Source of the DNA: an uncultured Tissierellia bacterium
Lineage (GTDB): Bacteria > Bacillota > Clostridia > Tissierellales > Peptoniphilaceae
Length of the DNA: 31,688 bases
NCBI GenBank assembly: GCA_947253765.1
Contig: CAMYAK010000014.1
Location: forward strand, 1-31,688
Direction: 5' to 3'
Position numbers and translations under genes: made by a program
Part shown: positions 15,037 to 22,505 of the stretch, one piece after another
Layout: each line of letters opens with the position of its first letter
Numbering within the stretch: the stretch's first letter is position 1
Notes under the pieces: model-generated
Databases searched by the model: none
Told to the model about the DNA's origin: nothing
What the model saw: only the letters and a program-made list of their open reading frames with translations

Positions 15037-17541
15037 ATGGTACGTTTTGAATTGATAAAACTATTAAAAAATAAAAGAACCCATATCCTATTTATTTTTT
15101 CAGCGCTTATTGCTTTATATATTTCATTTTTCCGATCCAGCACCAATAATAATGCACTTTTCATTGATTATGATTATCAGGAAGACCCAAATACTTTGGT
15201 CTATGCTTTTGACAGAAATGGGGCTTCTTATGACCTGCAAACAGAGATTGGTTTAAAAATTAATAAGACTTTAGATAATGATAAAAGTCAAGAAATCGAG
15301 AATTCTTTAAAAAACCATAAGTTAACAGACGAATATTTTGCATATAACTATAAAGAAATGATAATTGAACTCAGGGAATCAATGAATGCGGGAAAAGACG
15401 TCTTTTATGAATATTTAAGCAGATTTCCCAAAGCAATGGATGCAACAAGTAAGGAACAACTCAAAAACATTGATATACAAAATGAAAAGTTTGATTTAAT
15501 TATAAAAAACAATTCTAATGACCCTTACCATCGTGTTAATTTTGGAGGGGACAATGCGGTTCAAAAGTTGTTTTTCAGCAGCAACATTATTTGGGGCATG
15601 GTCCCGCTGATCTTCTTTGTTATTTTCTTTTCTGATTACTTTTCGGGAGAATATGAAAATGGTACTTATTGCCTCTTAATTACAGGTGGAAACTCACATC
15701 GAAAGATAATGGCGGCTAAATTTCTTTATATAATTTTAAGTTTATTATTATATATTTTATTAAGTTTAGGATTGGCCTTTATTTTCATGAGGTTAAACGG
15801 TTATCCATTAAAAGGTTTTTTAGATCCATATAGGTTATTTTCAGGATCGGGACCAAATTATATAATGGGATGGAAACTGTTGTTGAAGTCTTGCGTGGCT
15901 TTTTTCCTTGTAATATTCTGCCTTATTTCATTTGAAATATTAATCAGTACTTTTATAGGGTCAAAAAGAGCTTTTGCTTTAAGTTGTTTAATTTTAAGTG
16001 TGCTCTATATTACAAAAGATAGCTATATAAGTATTATTAATCCGCTGACCAAACTAAATCCGTTTAATAGTTTGCTTGGGTATTTTATATTGACTACAGA
16101 TGCCGGTGGCCAAACGAACCAGTTATTGATAAAAGCCACTCCACTTTTGCATTACACTTACTTTTTAGCCATTGGAATACTATTTTTTTTACTAAGCCTT
16201 AAAAAGCGTGAAATGTTCCCCGAAAGACAGGGCAAAAGTTTTATAAAAGTGAAAAGTTTAACGGGTTTTGAACATAAGAAAATACTATCCTTTACGCCAT
16301 ATAAGATATATTTCTTAGCTTTTATAGTTATATTCACAAGCCTGTTAATAAAAGACATAAAGATTGATTCGGGAACAATAAAAGAAAATAGCCCTAATAG
16401 TGGAATTAATTATGATATATATAAGGAAGATCTTGAATTAGCGAAGAGTCGTCTAAAATCATATATTGAAGGTACTGAAGCCCAGGACCAAAGCAAGTGG
16501 TCAGAAGCAATTAAAAAGATATACAACGAGACACTTTCTAATTATAGAGGGGAAGTGGAATTTGCTGAAAATATCCTTGCAAACTATCAAAATTATGCAA
16601 ACTCATTTATTAAAGACAGTCCAAAAGATTTCTATAAGAAGGCTTTGATTAAATACCAAAATGATCCTGTTAATTATAACTTTGGACAATTAAAAACCGG
16701 TCAGATAAGCCAAGAGTCCGAGGATATAAACAAACAGATTCTTGAACAGGCTGCTGAGAAATCCAATGAAAAAATGTTTATGGTGTGGCCTTACGCCTCA
16801 GCCAGAGAAGAATGCAACAGCCCCGATGAGAGGGAGCAGGTTAGTTCAAATGTAAATTTTATTTCTCATTCTTCAAGTTACTGGCTCTATAAAAATATCA
16901 GACAGAGAAATTTGGGCCTCATCATATTAGCTATGGTTTTTCTCATATCTACTCCGGCCTATAGCTTGGAAATGGATAAAAACAATAAACTTCAGCTTAT
17001 GTATACACAGCCGGTGTCAAGGGTGAGCTTTTTATTTAAAAAATTGGTTAGTGGGGCAATCAACGCCTTTATTATAGTTATGCTTTTATGGATACTGATA
17101 TCTCTGATGGGGCTTATATCAGGAGGACCGGGAGCATATAGTTTTCCTGTAGTAAATTATACAGAAACAGGTTTTCAGCTTATTCCAATGTGGCGATACT
17201 TTGCCAAAGTAATCGGGGCACTGATTTTAGGAAGTGTTTTTCTTGTATCATTTATGACATTTCTTTCTCTTGTATTAAAAAAGAGGAGTTTGGTATTAGG
17301 AGTAGGCATAGCTATTATTTTGATAGGGATATCGGGAGCCGCCTATTTCCCGGATCCAATAAAAAACTTAAATCCCTTTATGTTACTAAAAGCAAATCTT
17401 TTGAGCGACCAGTCAATTGGAATTATAAATTCATCAAACTTTGTAACATATGGTCAAGGTTTACTTGTGCTTGTATTTGCAACACTTATTAATGTGGCTT
17501 TGTCGTTTATATTGGTTAAAAATCAAAAAGAAATTTTATAA
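15037..17541 (+). CDS. Internally duplicated ABC-2-type permease
   Basis: An 834-residue integral membrane protein built from two ABC-2-like halves. Half one (residues 1 to about 390) starts MVRFELIKLLKNKRTH and a first helix. A large outside-type segment of about 140 residues follows, then about six helices ending with a KLNPFNSLLGYF motif and a last helix. Half two (about 405-834) repeats the plan: a start helix, a polar segment of about 170 residues rich in Lys/Glu, then helices ending with NLNPFMLLKANL and a final helix. The paired LNPF motifs support duplication and fusion. ABC-2 permeases are usually about 230-400 residues and dimerise, so this chain may supply both halves. AAGGAG lies 7 bases before the ATG. 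The ATPase gene follows after 9 bases. Confidence 0.88.
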   Translation: MVRFELIKLLKNKRTHILFIFSALIALYISFFRSSTNNNALFIDYDYQEDPNTLVYAFDRNGASYDLQTEIGLKINKTLDNDKSQEIENSLKNHKLTDEYFAYNYKEMIIELRESMNAGKDVFYEYLSRFPKAMDATSKEQLKNIDIQNEKFDLIIKNNSNDPYHRVNFGGDNAVQKLFFSSNIIWGMVPLIFFVIFFSDYFSGEYENGTYCLLITGGNSHRKIMAAKFLYIILSLLLYILLSLGLAFIFMRLNGYPLKGFLDPYRLFSGSGPNYIMGWKLLLKSCVAFFLVIFCLISFEILISTFIGSKRAFALSCLILSVLYITKDSYISIINPLTKLNPFNSLLGYFILTTDAGGQTNQLLIKATPLLHYTYFLAIGILFFLLSLKKREMFPERQGKSFIKVKSLTGFEHKKILSFTPYKIYFLAFIVIFTSLLIKDIKIDSGTIKENSPNSGINYDIYKEDLELAKSRLKSYIEGTEAQDQSKWSEAIKKIYNETLSNYRGEVEFAENILANYQNYANSFIKDSPKDFYKKALIKYQNDPVNYNFGQLKTGQISQESEDINKQILEQAAEKSNEKMFMVWPYASAREECNSPDEREQVSSNVNFISHSSSYWLYKNIRQRNLGLIILAMVFLISTPAYSLEMDKNNKLQLMYTQPVSRVSFLFKKLVSGAINAFIIVMLLWILISLMGLISGGPGAYSFPVVNYTETGFQLIPMWRYFAKVIGALILGSVFLVSFMTFLSLVLKKRSLVLGVGIAIILIGISGAAYFPDPIKNLNPFMLLKANLLSDQSIGIINSSNFVTYGQGLLVLVFATLINVALSFILVKNQKEIL

Positions 17542-17550
17542 GGAGCTATT

Positions 17551-18240
17551 ATGTCAGTATTAAAAATAGAAAAATTGACAAAAAAATATGGCAAACATGA
17601 AGTTTTAAAAGGTGTTAATTTAACTATTGATGGACCGGGAATTTATGCATTGGTGGGGCCTAACGGTGCGGGAAAATCAACTTTATTCAACACAATAGCA
17701 AACCTAATACAAAAGACTTCGGGGTCCGTAGAAATACTCGGTAAGCCAAATACAGATCATTCGATTTTTAAAGAAGTTTCTTTTTTGAAGGATAATACAG
17801 TTCTATATGACTACTTGTCAGGAATGGACCACCTTAGCTTCATAAGCCGCTGCCAAAAGCTTGGTGAAGAAAGAAGCAAGGAAGTCATAAATCAATTGGG
17901 CCTTGAATCTTATGTTAATAAACGGGTCAAAGACTATTCTCTTGGCATGAAGCAACACCTCTTAATTGCCCTGGCCATAATGAACAAGCCAAAGCTTATG
18001 ATTCTGGATGAACCCTTAAACGGTCTTGATCCTACAAGCATAATAAAAGTTAGAAAGTTGCTTAAAGACCTGGTTGATAATGGTACTTCAATCCTAATTT
18101 CTTCTCATACCCTAAGTGAAATCGATCTTTTAGCCGATAGGATAATGTTTTTGAAAGATGGGACTGTTATTGAGGATACTTTTGGTGACGAGAACTTAAG
18201 CAGTGAAGAAAAATATATGAGGATTTTTGGAGCTGAATAA
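17551..18240 (+). CDS. ABC transporter ATP-binding protein
   Basis: A 229-residue cytoplasmic ATPase with Walker A GPNGAGKST (from about residue 36), signature YSLGMKQHLLIA (LGMKQ in place of LSGGQ), Walker B LMILDEPLNGLD and H-loop SSHTLSE. The LGMKQ signature is typical of ATPases that partner ABC-2 permeases in bacteriocin immunity, antibiotic export and similar systems. It starts 9 bases after the duplicated permease with an AAGGAG site, so the pair should form one transporter. A two-half permease and one ATPase gene imply two identical ATPase subunits per complex. No terminator is obvious in the 91 bases before the aminotransferase gene. Confidence 0.93.
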   Translation: MSVLKIEKLTKKYGKHEVLKGVNLTIDGPGIYALVGPNGAGKSTLFNTIANLIQKTSGSVEILGKPNTDHSIFKEVSFLKDNTVLYDYLSGMDHLSFISRCQKLGEERSKEVINQLGLESYVNKRVKDYSLGMKQHLLIALAIMNKPKLMILDEPLNGLDPTSIIKVRKLLKDLVDNGTSILISSHTLSEIDLLADRIMFLKDGTVIEDTFGDENLSSEEKYMRIFGAE

Positions 18241-18331
18241 TATTTATCCGATCCGATATGGCGTATAATATAGCATTAAGTGATAAAAATAAGACCGGAA
18301 AGCCATATTGATAGAAAGACAGGAAAGATAG

Positions 18332-19543
18332 ATGAATTTTTCAGACAGGAGTAAGAGCCTGATCGGCTCACCGATACGTAAATATTCAGACAGGGTTGCC
18401 GAACTCAGGGAAGAGGGAGTAGACGTTATACCTTTAAATATAGGCCAGCCTGACATACCGACACCTCATGATTTTCTTGAGGCGGTAAGATGCTATGATG
18501 TTGATGTTTTGGCTTACCAAAATTCCAGGGGTATGAAGAGAACCTTGGAGACCATGCAGCTCTATTTACATAATTATGGTCTGGATTTTGACCTGAAAGA
18601 AATGTGTATCACAAACGGGGCCAGTGAGGCCTTAAATTTTTCCATGTGCATAACCTGTAATCCGGGTGACTACATTTTGACAATTGAGCCATTTTATACA
18701 GCCTATAACAGCATTGCCAAGTCCCAGGGAGTCAACATTCTCCCGGTAACCAGCCATGCTGCGGACGGCTTCAGGATCCCGCCCCTGGAATACTTCGACA
18801 AGGTTATACAGGAAAGTGGCGTGAAGGACAGGCTCAGGGCCCTTCTGCTTTCTTCACCATCGAATCCGACAGGCCGTGTATATGACATGGAAGAGATGGA
18901 GACCCTGGTCGAGCTGGTTGATAAATACGACCTCTGGCTCATAGCTGATGAGGTCTACAGGGAATTCAACTACACAAGTCGGCCCTTCCACTCCTTTGCG
19001 GAATTTGAAAAGATCAGGGACAAGGTGATCCTGGTCGATTCGATTTCTAAAAAATATTCCGCCTGCGGGGCCAGGATAGGGTCTCTGACCTCTAAAAACA
19101 AGGAATTCAATGACAAGGCTCTGAAAATGTGCCAAACCAGGCTCTGCGTATCGACCTTGGACCAGATCGGGGCCGGCGCAATGGATGTGGTTGATGACCA
19201 ATATGTCGAGGACAATAGAAAGACTTACAGGGAGAGGCGAGATGCCCTCCAGGAAAGGCTGAGCCGCTTGGAAGGCGTCATAGCCCCAAAGCCTGAAGGA
19301 GCCTTTTATATCGTAATCCAGCTGCCATTGGATGATGCCGATGACTTTGTCAATTGGACCCTGGAAAATGTCAGGGTCAACAATAAGACGGTCCTCATGA
19401 CACCTGCCGAGAGCTTCTATGCGACCCCGGGCTTGGGAAAAAATGAGGTCAGACTCTCATATTGTCTTGATGTTCACAGGCTGATGGAAGCAATGGATAT
19501 ATTGGAAATAGCCATTAAAACTTATCCTAAGATGAATAAATAA
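18332..19543 (+). CDS. PLP-dependent class I/II aminotransferase
   Basis: A 403-residue aminotransferase of the aspartate aminotransferase fold. Visible landmarks are the N-terminal NIGQPDIPTP segment, TNGASEAL at the cofactor phosphate site, LSSPSNPTG, LIADEVYREF (cofactor-ring Asp), SISKKYSACGARIG with the PLP lysine at Lys240, and EVRLSYC carrying the substrate-carboxylate arginine. Family members move amino groups among aspartate, aromatic amino acids or alanine; sequence alone does not settle the substrate. GGAAAG precedes the ATG. Its base composition looks higher in G+C than the ABC genes just upstream, marking the return to housekeeping-type sequence. A TATAAT at 18264-18269 could be its own -10 box. 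Confidence 0.93.
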   Translation: MNFSDRSKSLIGSPIRKYSDRVAELREEGVDVIPLNIGQPDIPTPHDFLEAVRCYDVDVLAYQNSRGMKRTLETMQLYLHNYGLDFDLKEMCITNGASEALNFSMCITCNPGDYILTIEPFYTAYNSIAKSQGVNILPVTSHAADGFRIPPLEYFDKVIQESGVKDRLRALLLSSPSNPTGRVYDMEEMETLVELVDKYDLWLIADEVYREFNYTSRPFHSFAEFEKIRDKVILVDSISKKYSACGARIGSLTSKNKEFNDKALKMCQTRLCVSTLDQIGAGAMDVVDDQYVEDNRKTYRERRDALQERLSRLEGVIAPKPEGAFYIVIQLPLDDADDFVNWTLENVRVNNKTVLMTPAESFYATPGLGKNEVRLSYCLDVHRLMEAMDILEIAIKTYPKMNK

Positions 19544-19600
19544 AAAATGGCTCTTTGTCAAATGGTGTTGGTGGACATTTCGCATGATTAAATAGTCTTT

Positions 19601-19637
19601 AAAGGTTGTCTAACCCTTCGGGGTTAGGCAGCCTTTT
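19601..19637 (+). terminator. Terminator of the aminotransferase gene (dispersed repeat copy)
   Basis: AAAGGTTGTCTAACCC pairs with GGGTTAGGCAGCCTTT around a TTCG loop, followed by TTAATTT. It is nearly the same sequence as the terminator at 8287-8327, including flanking bases from TTTCGCA onward. Confidence 0.88.
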
Positions 19638-19685
19638 TAATTTACTTAGGTTCTAAAAAAGTGCTCAGGCCGGGCTCTGATTCGA

Positions 19686-19942
19686 AAATCATGGGGATTC
19701 ACCGAAATGTGGGTAATCCCCATGACTCATTTGAGCTTTGAAATCAATGGGGTTGTCCGAAAGGTGGGAGACCCCCATGACCCATTTGACCTTTGAAATC
19801 AATGGGGTTGTCCGAAAGGTGGGAGACCCCCATGACACAAGCCAGGCTCAGAAATCATGGGTAAAGTCCGAAAACCGGACAACCCCCATGAAAAAACTAA
19901 AATATGGAATCAAGGGGATTTGCCAAAAGTGGCAAATCCCCT
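19686..19942. repeat. Array of five 55-bp tandem hairpin repeats
   Basis: Five units begin with GAAATCA or a close variant. Their stem starts lie at 19691, 19747, 19802, 19857 and 19912, giving spacings of 56, 55, 55 and 55 bases. Each unit is a palindrome of ATGGGG...CCCCAT type. Unit 1 pairs ATGGGGATT with AATCCCCAT. Units 2 and 3 are identical over 46 bases (19736-19781 and 19791-19836). Unit 5 has a perfect 12-bp stem AGGGGATTTGCC / GGCAAATCCCCT. Sequence differs among units while pairing is kept. No spacer-repeat logic of CRISPR is seen. A 77-residue frame through the array is not a gene: a 55-base period shifts frame at each unit. Confidence 0.88.
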
Positions 19943-20129
19943 CTATATTTTGGCTCTTTGTCAAATGGTAATCATATCTTTTTTTGCATTAAAAAGGTGT
20001 CGGAAGACCGGCTAATCATTTTCTGACCAGCTGTCCACCAGCACCATTTATTTTAGAACCTTTAAATTCAGCTCAATCATGTCAATCCAATGGGTTTTAA
20101 TATGATACAAGTGACTCAAAAAGTGCCTA

Positions 20130-20639
20130 TCAGGAGAAGGTGTCCATATGGACATTGCCTTCCATATCTCTTAATTGCTTTTCACCCCTGTCCTCACCGG
20201 GATAACCGATAGAGATGACAGTTTCAACGTTATATTTTTCCGGAACATTCAAAATGTGACGGATCTTTTCAGCAGCCTCGGGCCCTGAAGTGCAAACGTT
20301 GAGCCAGCAGGCTCCAAGTCCCAGCTCGGCAGCCTTTAGAAGGATATAAGTAGCAGCAATGCAGGCATCCTGGCGGTGGGTTCCGTCTCCAACATCAGGG
20401 TCTGATAGGACTGTGATGGCGGCCTGAGCCCCTTTAAGCATGGCGGCCCCGCTTTTGAAAGTGGCCAGCTCATCAAGAATTTTCCTGTCATCAGTGACCA
20501 CCAATTCTATATCATCGGCATTCCTGCCAGTGGGCGCATAAAAGGCACTTACAGCAAGCTTTGCCAAGTCTTCTTTTGTAATCTTTCGATCAGTGTATTT
20601 CCTGATCGACCTGCGCTTCTTAAAAACATTATCAAGCAT
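20130..20639 (-). CDS. Nitroreductase-family FMN oxidoreductase
   Basis: A 169-residue protein of the nitroreductase fold. It begins with the FMN-binding RRSIRKYTDRKI segment and has APTGRNADD, a GAAMLKGAQAAI stretch, the central DACIAATYILLKAAELGLGACW helix region and an ISIGYPGE motif near the C-terminus. It is shorter than classical nitroreductases (about 200-220 residues) and fits the compact subgroup. Members reduce flavins, quinones or nitro compounds with NAD(P)H; the physiological substrate is unclear. The start is set by GGAAGGGAG upstream of the ATG. It lies 116 bases downstream of the queT-like gene on the same strand. No clear terminator separates them, so partial co-transcription is possible. 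Confidence 0.88.
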   Translation of the reverse strand: MLDNVFKKRRSIRKYTDRKITKEDLAKLAVSAFYAPTGRNADDIELVVTDDRKILDELATFKSGAAMLKGAQAAITVLSDPDVGDGTHRQDACIAATYILLKAAELGLGACWLNVCTSGPEAAEKIRHILNVPEKYNVETVISIGYPGEDRGEKQLRDMEGNVHMDTFS

Positions 20640-20755
20640 TTTTGACTCCCTTCCTACTTTTGTTTATGAAAAAAAGATCCTGTATTATTACTTGTTCATA
20701 TACCCATATTTAGGCCAAGGCCAATACAAGGTCTTAAGTCAATCCGGCAAGCAGG

Positions 20756-21310
20756 CTATTTCTTTGAAAACTTGAACACAAAGGAATCTTTGACGGGTTG
20801 GGCCTCATCATCGCAGATAACCCTAAGGATGGACTTATTCATAGAAAGCAGGCTAAAAAGACTTAGGCCTATGGGTCCGATTATGATGAACTCGGAAAGG
20901 GCAATAGCTCCGTAGGTCTCCATGAAGACTTTGGCCCCTCCGCCGTAAGCCAGGAAGAGCTCAAAAGCAATTATGAAGGAAAACAGGGCGTGCCAGACCA
21001 TTGCTAGGAACTTATTGGAACTTTTAGCCATAAAATAGGCTCCGATAAAGGTGTGGAGGGTCCCGAAGAAAAGATCCATAATTCCGAGGGGACTGGGGAT
21101 GTTTGAAATAAAGCAACCGAGGCTTAGGCCTATGATGTTTTTCGGATCAACAAAGGCCAGCCAATTTAGGATTTCCGAATAGCGGAACTGGACAGGACCG
21201 TAGCTGAATCCCCATCCCAGGTAGGTCAAGACCGCATAAATGGCGGCAATTATGGCCTGCTTGCTTATGAGCTTTGAAGTCAACGAAAAAGAATTTTTAG
21301 AATTTAACAT
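20756..21310 (-). CDS. queT: QueT-type queuosine precursor transporter (ECF S component)
   Basis: A 184-residue membrane protein with about five or six hydrophobic spans. The segment PVQFRYSEILNWLAF, followed by GLSLGCFISNIPSP and DLFFGTLHTFIGAYF, is characteristic of the QueT family, substrate-binding subunits of energy-coupling-factor transporters that import queuosine precursors. The ATG at 21310 is chosen because AAGGAGA lies 8 bases upstream; a longer frame starting at 21346 would run through the regulatory leader. The leader holds a preQ1-I-like riboswitch overlapping the ribosome binding site, which independently supports the substrate assignment. The shared ECF energising subunits are not in this window. 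The last ~25 residues are a charged cytoplasmic tail. Confidence 0.9.
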   Translation of the reverse strand: MLNSKNSFSLTSKLISKQAIIAAIYAVLTYLGWGFSYGPVQFRYSEILNWLAFVDPKNIIGLSLGCFISNIPSPLGIMDLFFGTLHTFIGAYFMAKSSNKFLAMVWHALFSFIIAFELFLAYGGGAKVFMETYGAIALSEFIIIGPIGLSLFSLLSMNKSILRVICDDEAQPVKDSFVFKFSKK

Positions 21311-21320
21311 AATATAAATC

Positions 21321-21355
21321 TCCTTGATTTTTTTAGTGGGTGCCAAGAAACACTT
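21321..21355 (-). promoter_or_regulatory. preQ1-I-like riboswitch controlling queT
   Basis: Read on the minus strand, AAGTG-TTTCTTGGCACC-CACT-AAAAAAAT-CAAGGAG has the plan of a type-I preQ1 riboswitch. A short P1 stem (AGTG/CACT) encloses a pyrimidine-rich loop. An A-rich tail follows, then CAAG, which can pair with the loop's CTTG as the pseudoknot. CAAG overlaps the AAGGAG ribosome binding site, so ligand binding should block translation. The first loop differs slightly from the usual GGTTC. Confidence 0.75.
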
Positions 21356-21369
21356 AAAACAACTTTTTT

Positions 21370-21398
21370 ATTCTAAAACATTTATACTTCAATATCAA
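21370..21398 (-). promoter_or_regulatory. Promoter of the queT transcript
   Basis: On the minus strand TTGATA (read 21398-21393) and TAGAAT (read 21375-21370) are exactly 17 bases apart. Transcription would begin around 21363, a few bases before the riboswitch, leaving it intact at the 5' end of the transcript. Confidence 0.65.
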
Positions 21399-21483
21399 AT
21401 TTATAAAGGCGCTTTCCTTTATTAAATATGGCCCGGGTCATGGTAAAATGGAGACAAGAAAATTAATTTTCAAGGAGGGGAAA

Positions 21484-22440
21484 ATGAAATTTGCAGTCGG
21501 TGTTGATTTAGGCGGTACAGCCATAAAGTTCGGCTTGTTCCAAACGGATGGTGACTTAATTTATGAAACAAGCCGGCCCACAGGAGCTGAAAGGCCCTAT
21601 GAGCAGGTTTTAATTGACATTGTCAACCAAATAAAACATATGTTGGATGAGAACCACATACATGAATCCGACCTGGTCGGCATAGGCGTCGGAATCCCGG
21701 GACCTGTCACAGATGAAAGCAAGGTCAACCACTGTGTAAACCTGGGCTGGGAAGAGGTTGATGTCGGCCACTACATTAAAAAACACTTTGACTGCCGGGT
21801 GAAAGTGGGCAACGATGCCAATGTTGCCGCTTTGGGAGAAATTCGTGCAGGGGCTGCCAAGGGATACAGGTCAATGGTCCTCATAACCATAGGAACAGGA
21901 ATCGGCGGAGGCATTGTCATTGACGGAAAGATATTGGCAGGAAACCACGGAGCAGGCGGAGAAGTAGGCCACATCCCGTTTTTAAAGACCCCGCTCGACA
22001 GGGTTTGCGGCTGCGGTGGACAGAGGTGTTTCGAACAGATATGCTCGGCCCCAAACATTGTAACCCGGACCAAGGAGCTCTTGGCTTCGTCAGATGAGGA
22101 CTCGGTTTTAAGGAAGGATCTTGACAAGCTGGATACTGAAATAATATACAAGGCTGCTGCAAGAGGAGACAAGCTCGCCATAGAAATCACAGATGAAACT
22201 GCAAACGAGATGGGCAGGGCCTTGGCAATAATAGGGGCAGTCGTGGATCCGGAGGTCTTTGTTATCGGCGGTGGCGTTTCAGCCGCAGGTGACGGACTGT
22301 TCAAGCCCCTAAGAAATTATTATGAAAAGTATTGCTTCCGTGAGGGGAAAAATGTCCCCATAGTTTTGGCAAGCCTTGGCAATAAAGCAGGGATATACGG
22401 AGCCGCCGGCCTGGTTCTCGAAGAAGACAGCCAACTATAA
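21484..22440 (+). CDS. ROK-family sugar kinase, probably glucokinase
   Basis: A 318-residue ROK kinase. It starts MKFAVGVDLGGTAIKFG, the ATP phosphate-binding DxGGT motif, and continues with GIGVGIPGP, VGNDANVAALGE with the likely catalytic Asp, TIGTGIGGGIV, and GHIPF with a metal-binding histidine. A zinc-type cluster CGCGGQRC follows (Cys175, Cys177, Cys182). The C-terminal VIGGGVSAAGD segment completes the adenosine site. This set and length match bacterial glucokinases of the ROK group, though other hexose or N-acetylhexosamine substrates are possible. There is no N-terminal DNA-binding domain, so it is not a ROK repressor. AAGGAGGGG before the ATG at 21484 sets the start. addB follows 65 bases downstream. 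Confidence 0.9.
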   Translation: MKFAVGVDLGGTAIKFGLFQTDGDLIYETSRPTGAERPYEQVLIDIVNQIKHMLDENHIHESDLVGIGVGIPGPVTDESKVNHCVNLGWEEVDVGHYIKKHFDCRVKVGNDANVAALGEIRAGAAKGYRSMVLITIGTGIGGGIVIDGKILAGNHGAGGEVGHIPFLKTPLDRVCGCGGQRCFEQICSAPNIVTRTKELLASSDEDSVLRKDLDKLDTEIIYKAAARGDKLAIEITDETANEMGRALAIIGAVVDPEVFVIGGGVSAAGDGLFKPLRNYYEKYCFREGKNVPIVLASLGNKAGIYGAAGLVLEEDSQL

Positions 22441-22505
22441 ATTTAAACGTGTTGTTAGAAAGCTTTATGCTTAGTTAATTTTTGATGCTCACAAGGGGGA
22501 AAGCT

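Larger units (their letters stand above)
19549..20060. mobile_element. Insertion-sequence-like ends without a transposase
   Basis: GGCTCTTTGTCAAATGGTG starts a 29-base end at 19549-19577. It matches the reverse complement of 20032-20060 at 22 of 29 positions, including the inner AAATGGTG(T/C)TGGTGGACA. A second copy of the first 19 bases, same orientation, lies at 19951-19969. The GGCTCTTTGTCAA form resembles terminal repeats of ISL3-family elements, from memory. No transposase frame lies inside. The 8 bases flanking each end (TAAAAAAT and TTTAAATT) are not a clear target duplication. It is therefore a deletion relic, or a non-autonomous element such as the 109-base unit 19952-20060. Confidence 0.55.

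Noticed and set aside
19686..19942. CRISPR array
   Set aside because: The units are contiguous 55-base palindromes with similar inter-stem sequence and no unique spacers. No cas gene is in the window.
19738..19971. A 77-residue frame through the hairpin array
   Set aside because: It reads tandem repeats whose 55-base period changes frame every unit, lacks a ribosome binding site and has no protein-like composition.
21771..22304. A 177-residue minus-strand frame opposite the ROK kinase
   Set aside because: It is low-complexity Pro/Ser/Ala sequence produced by the antisense of a conserved kinase, with no homology I recognise.
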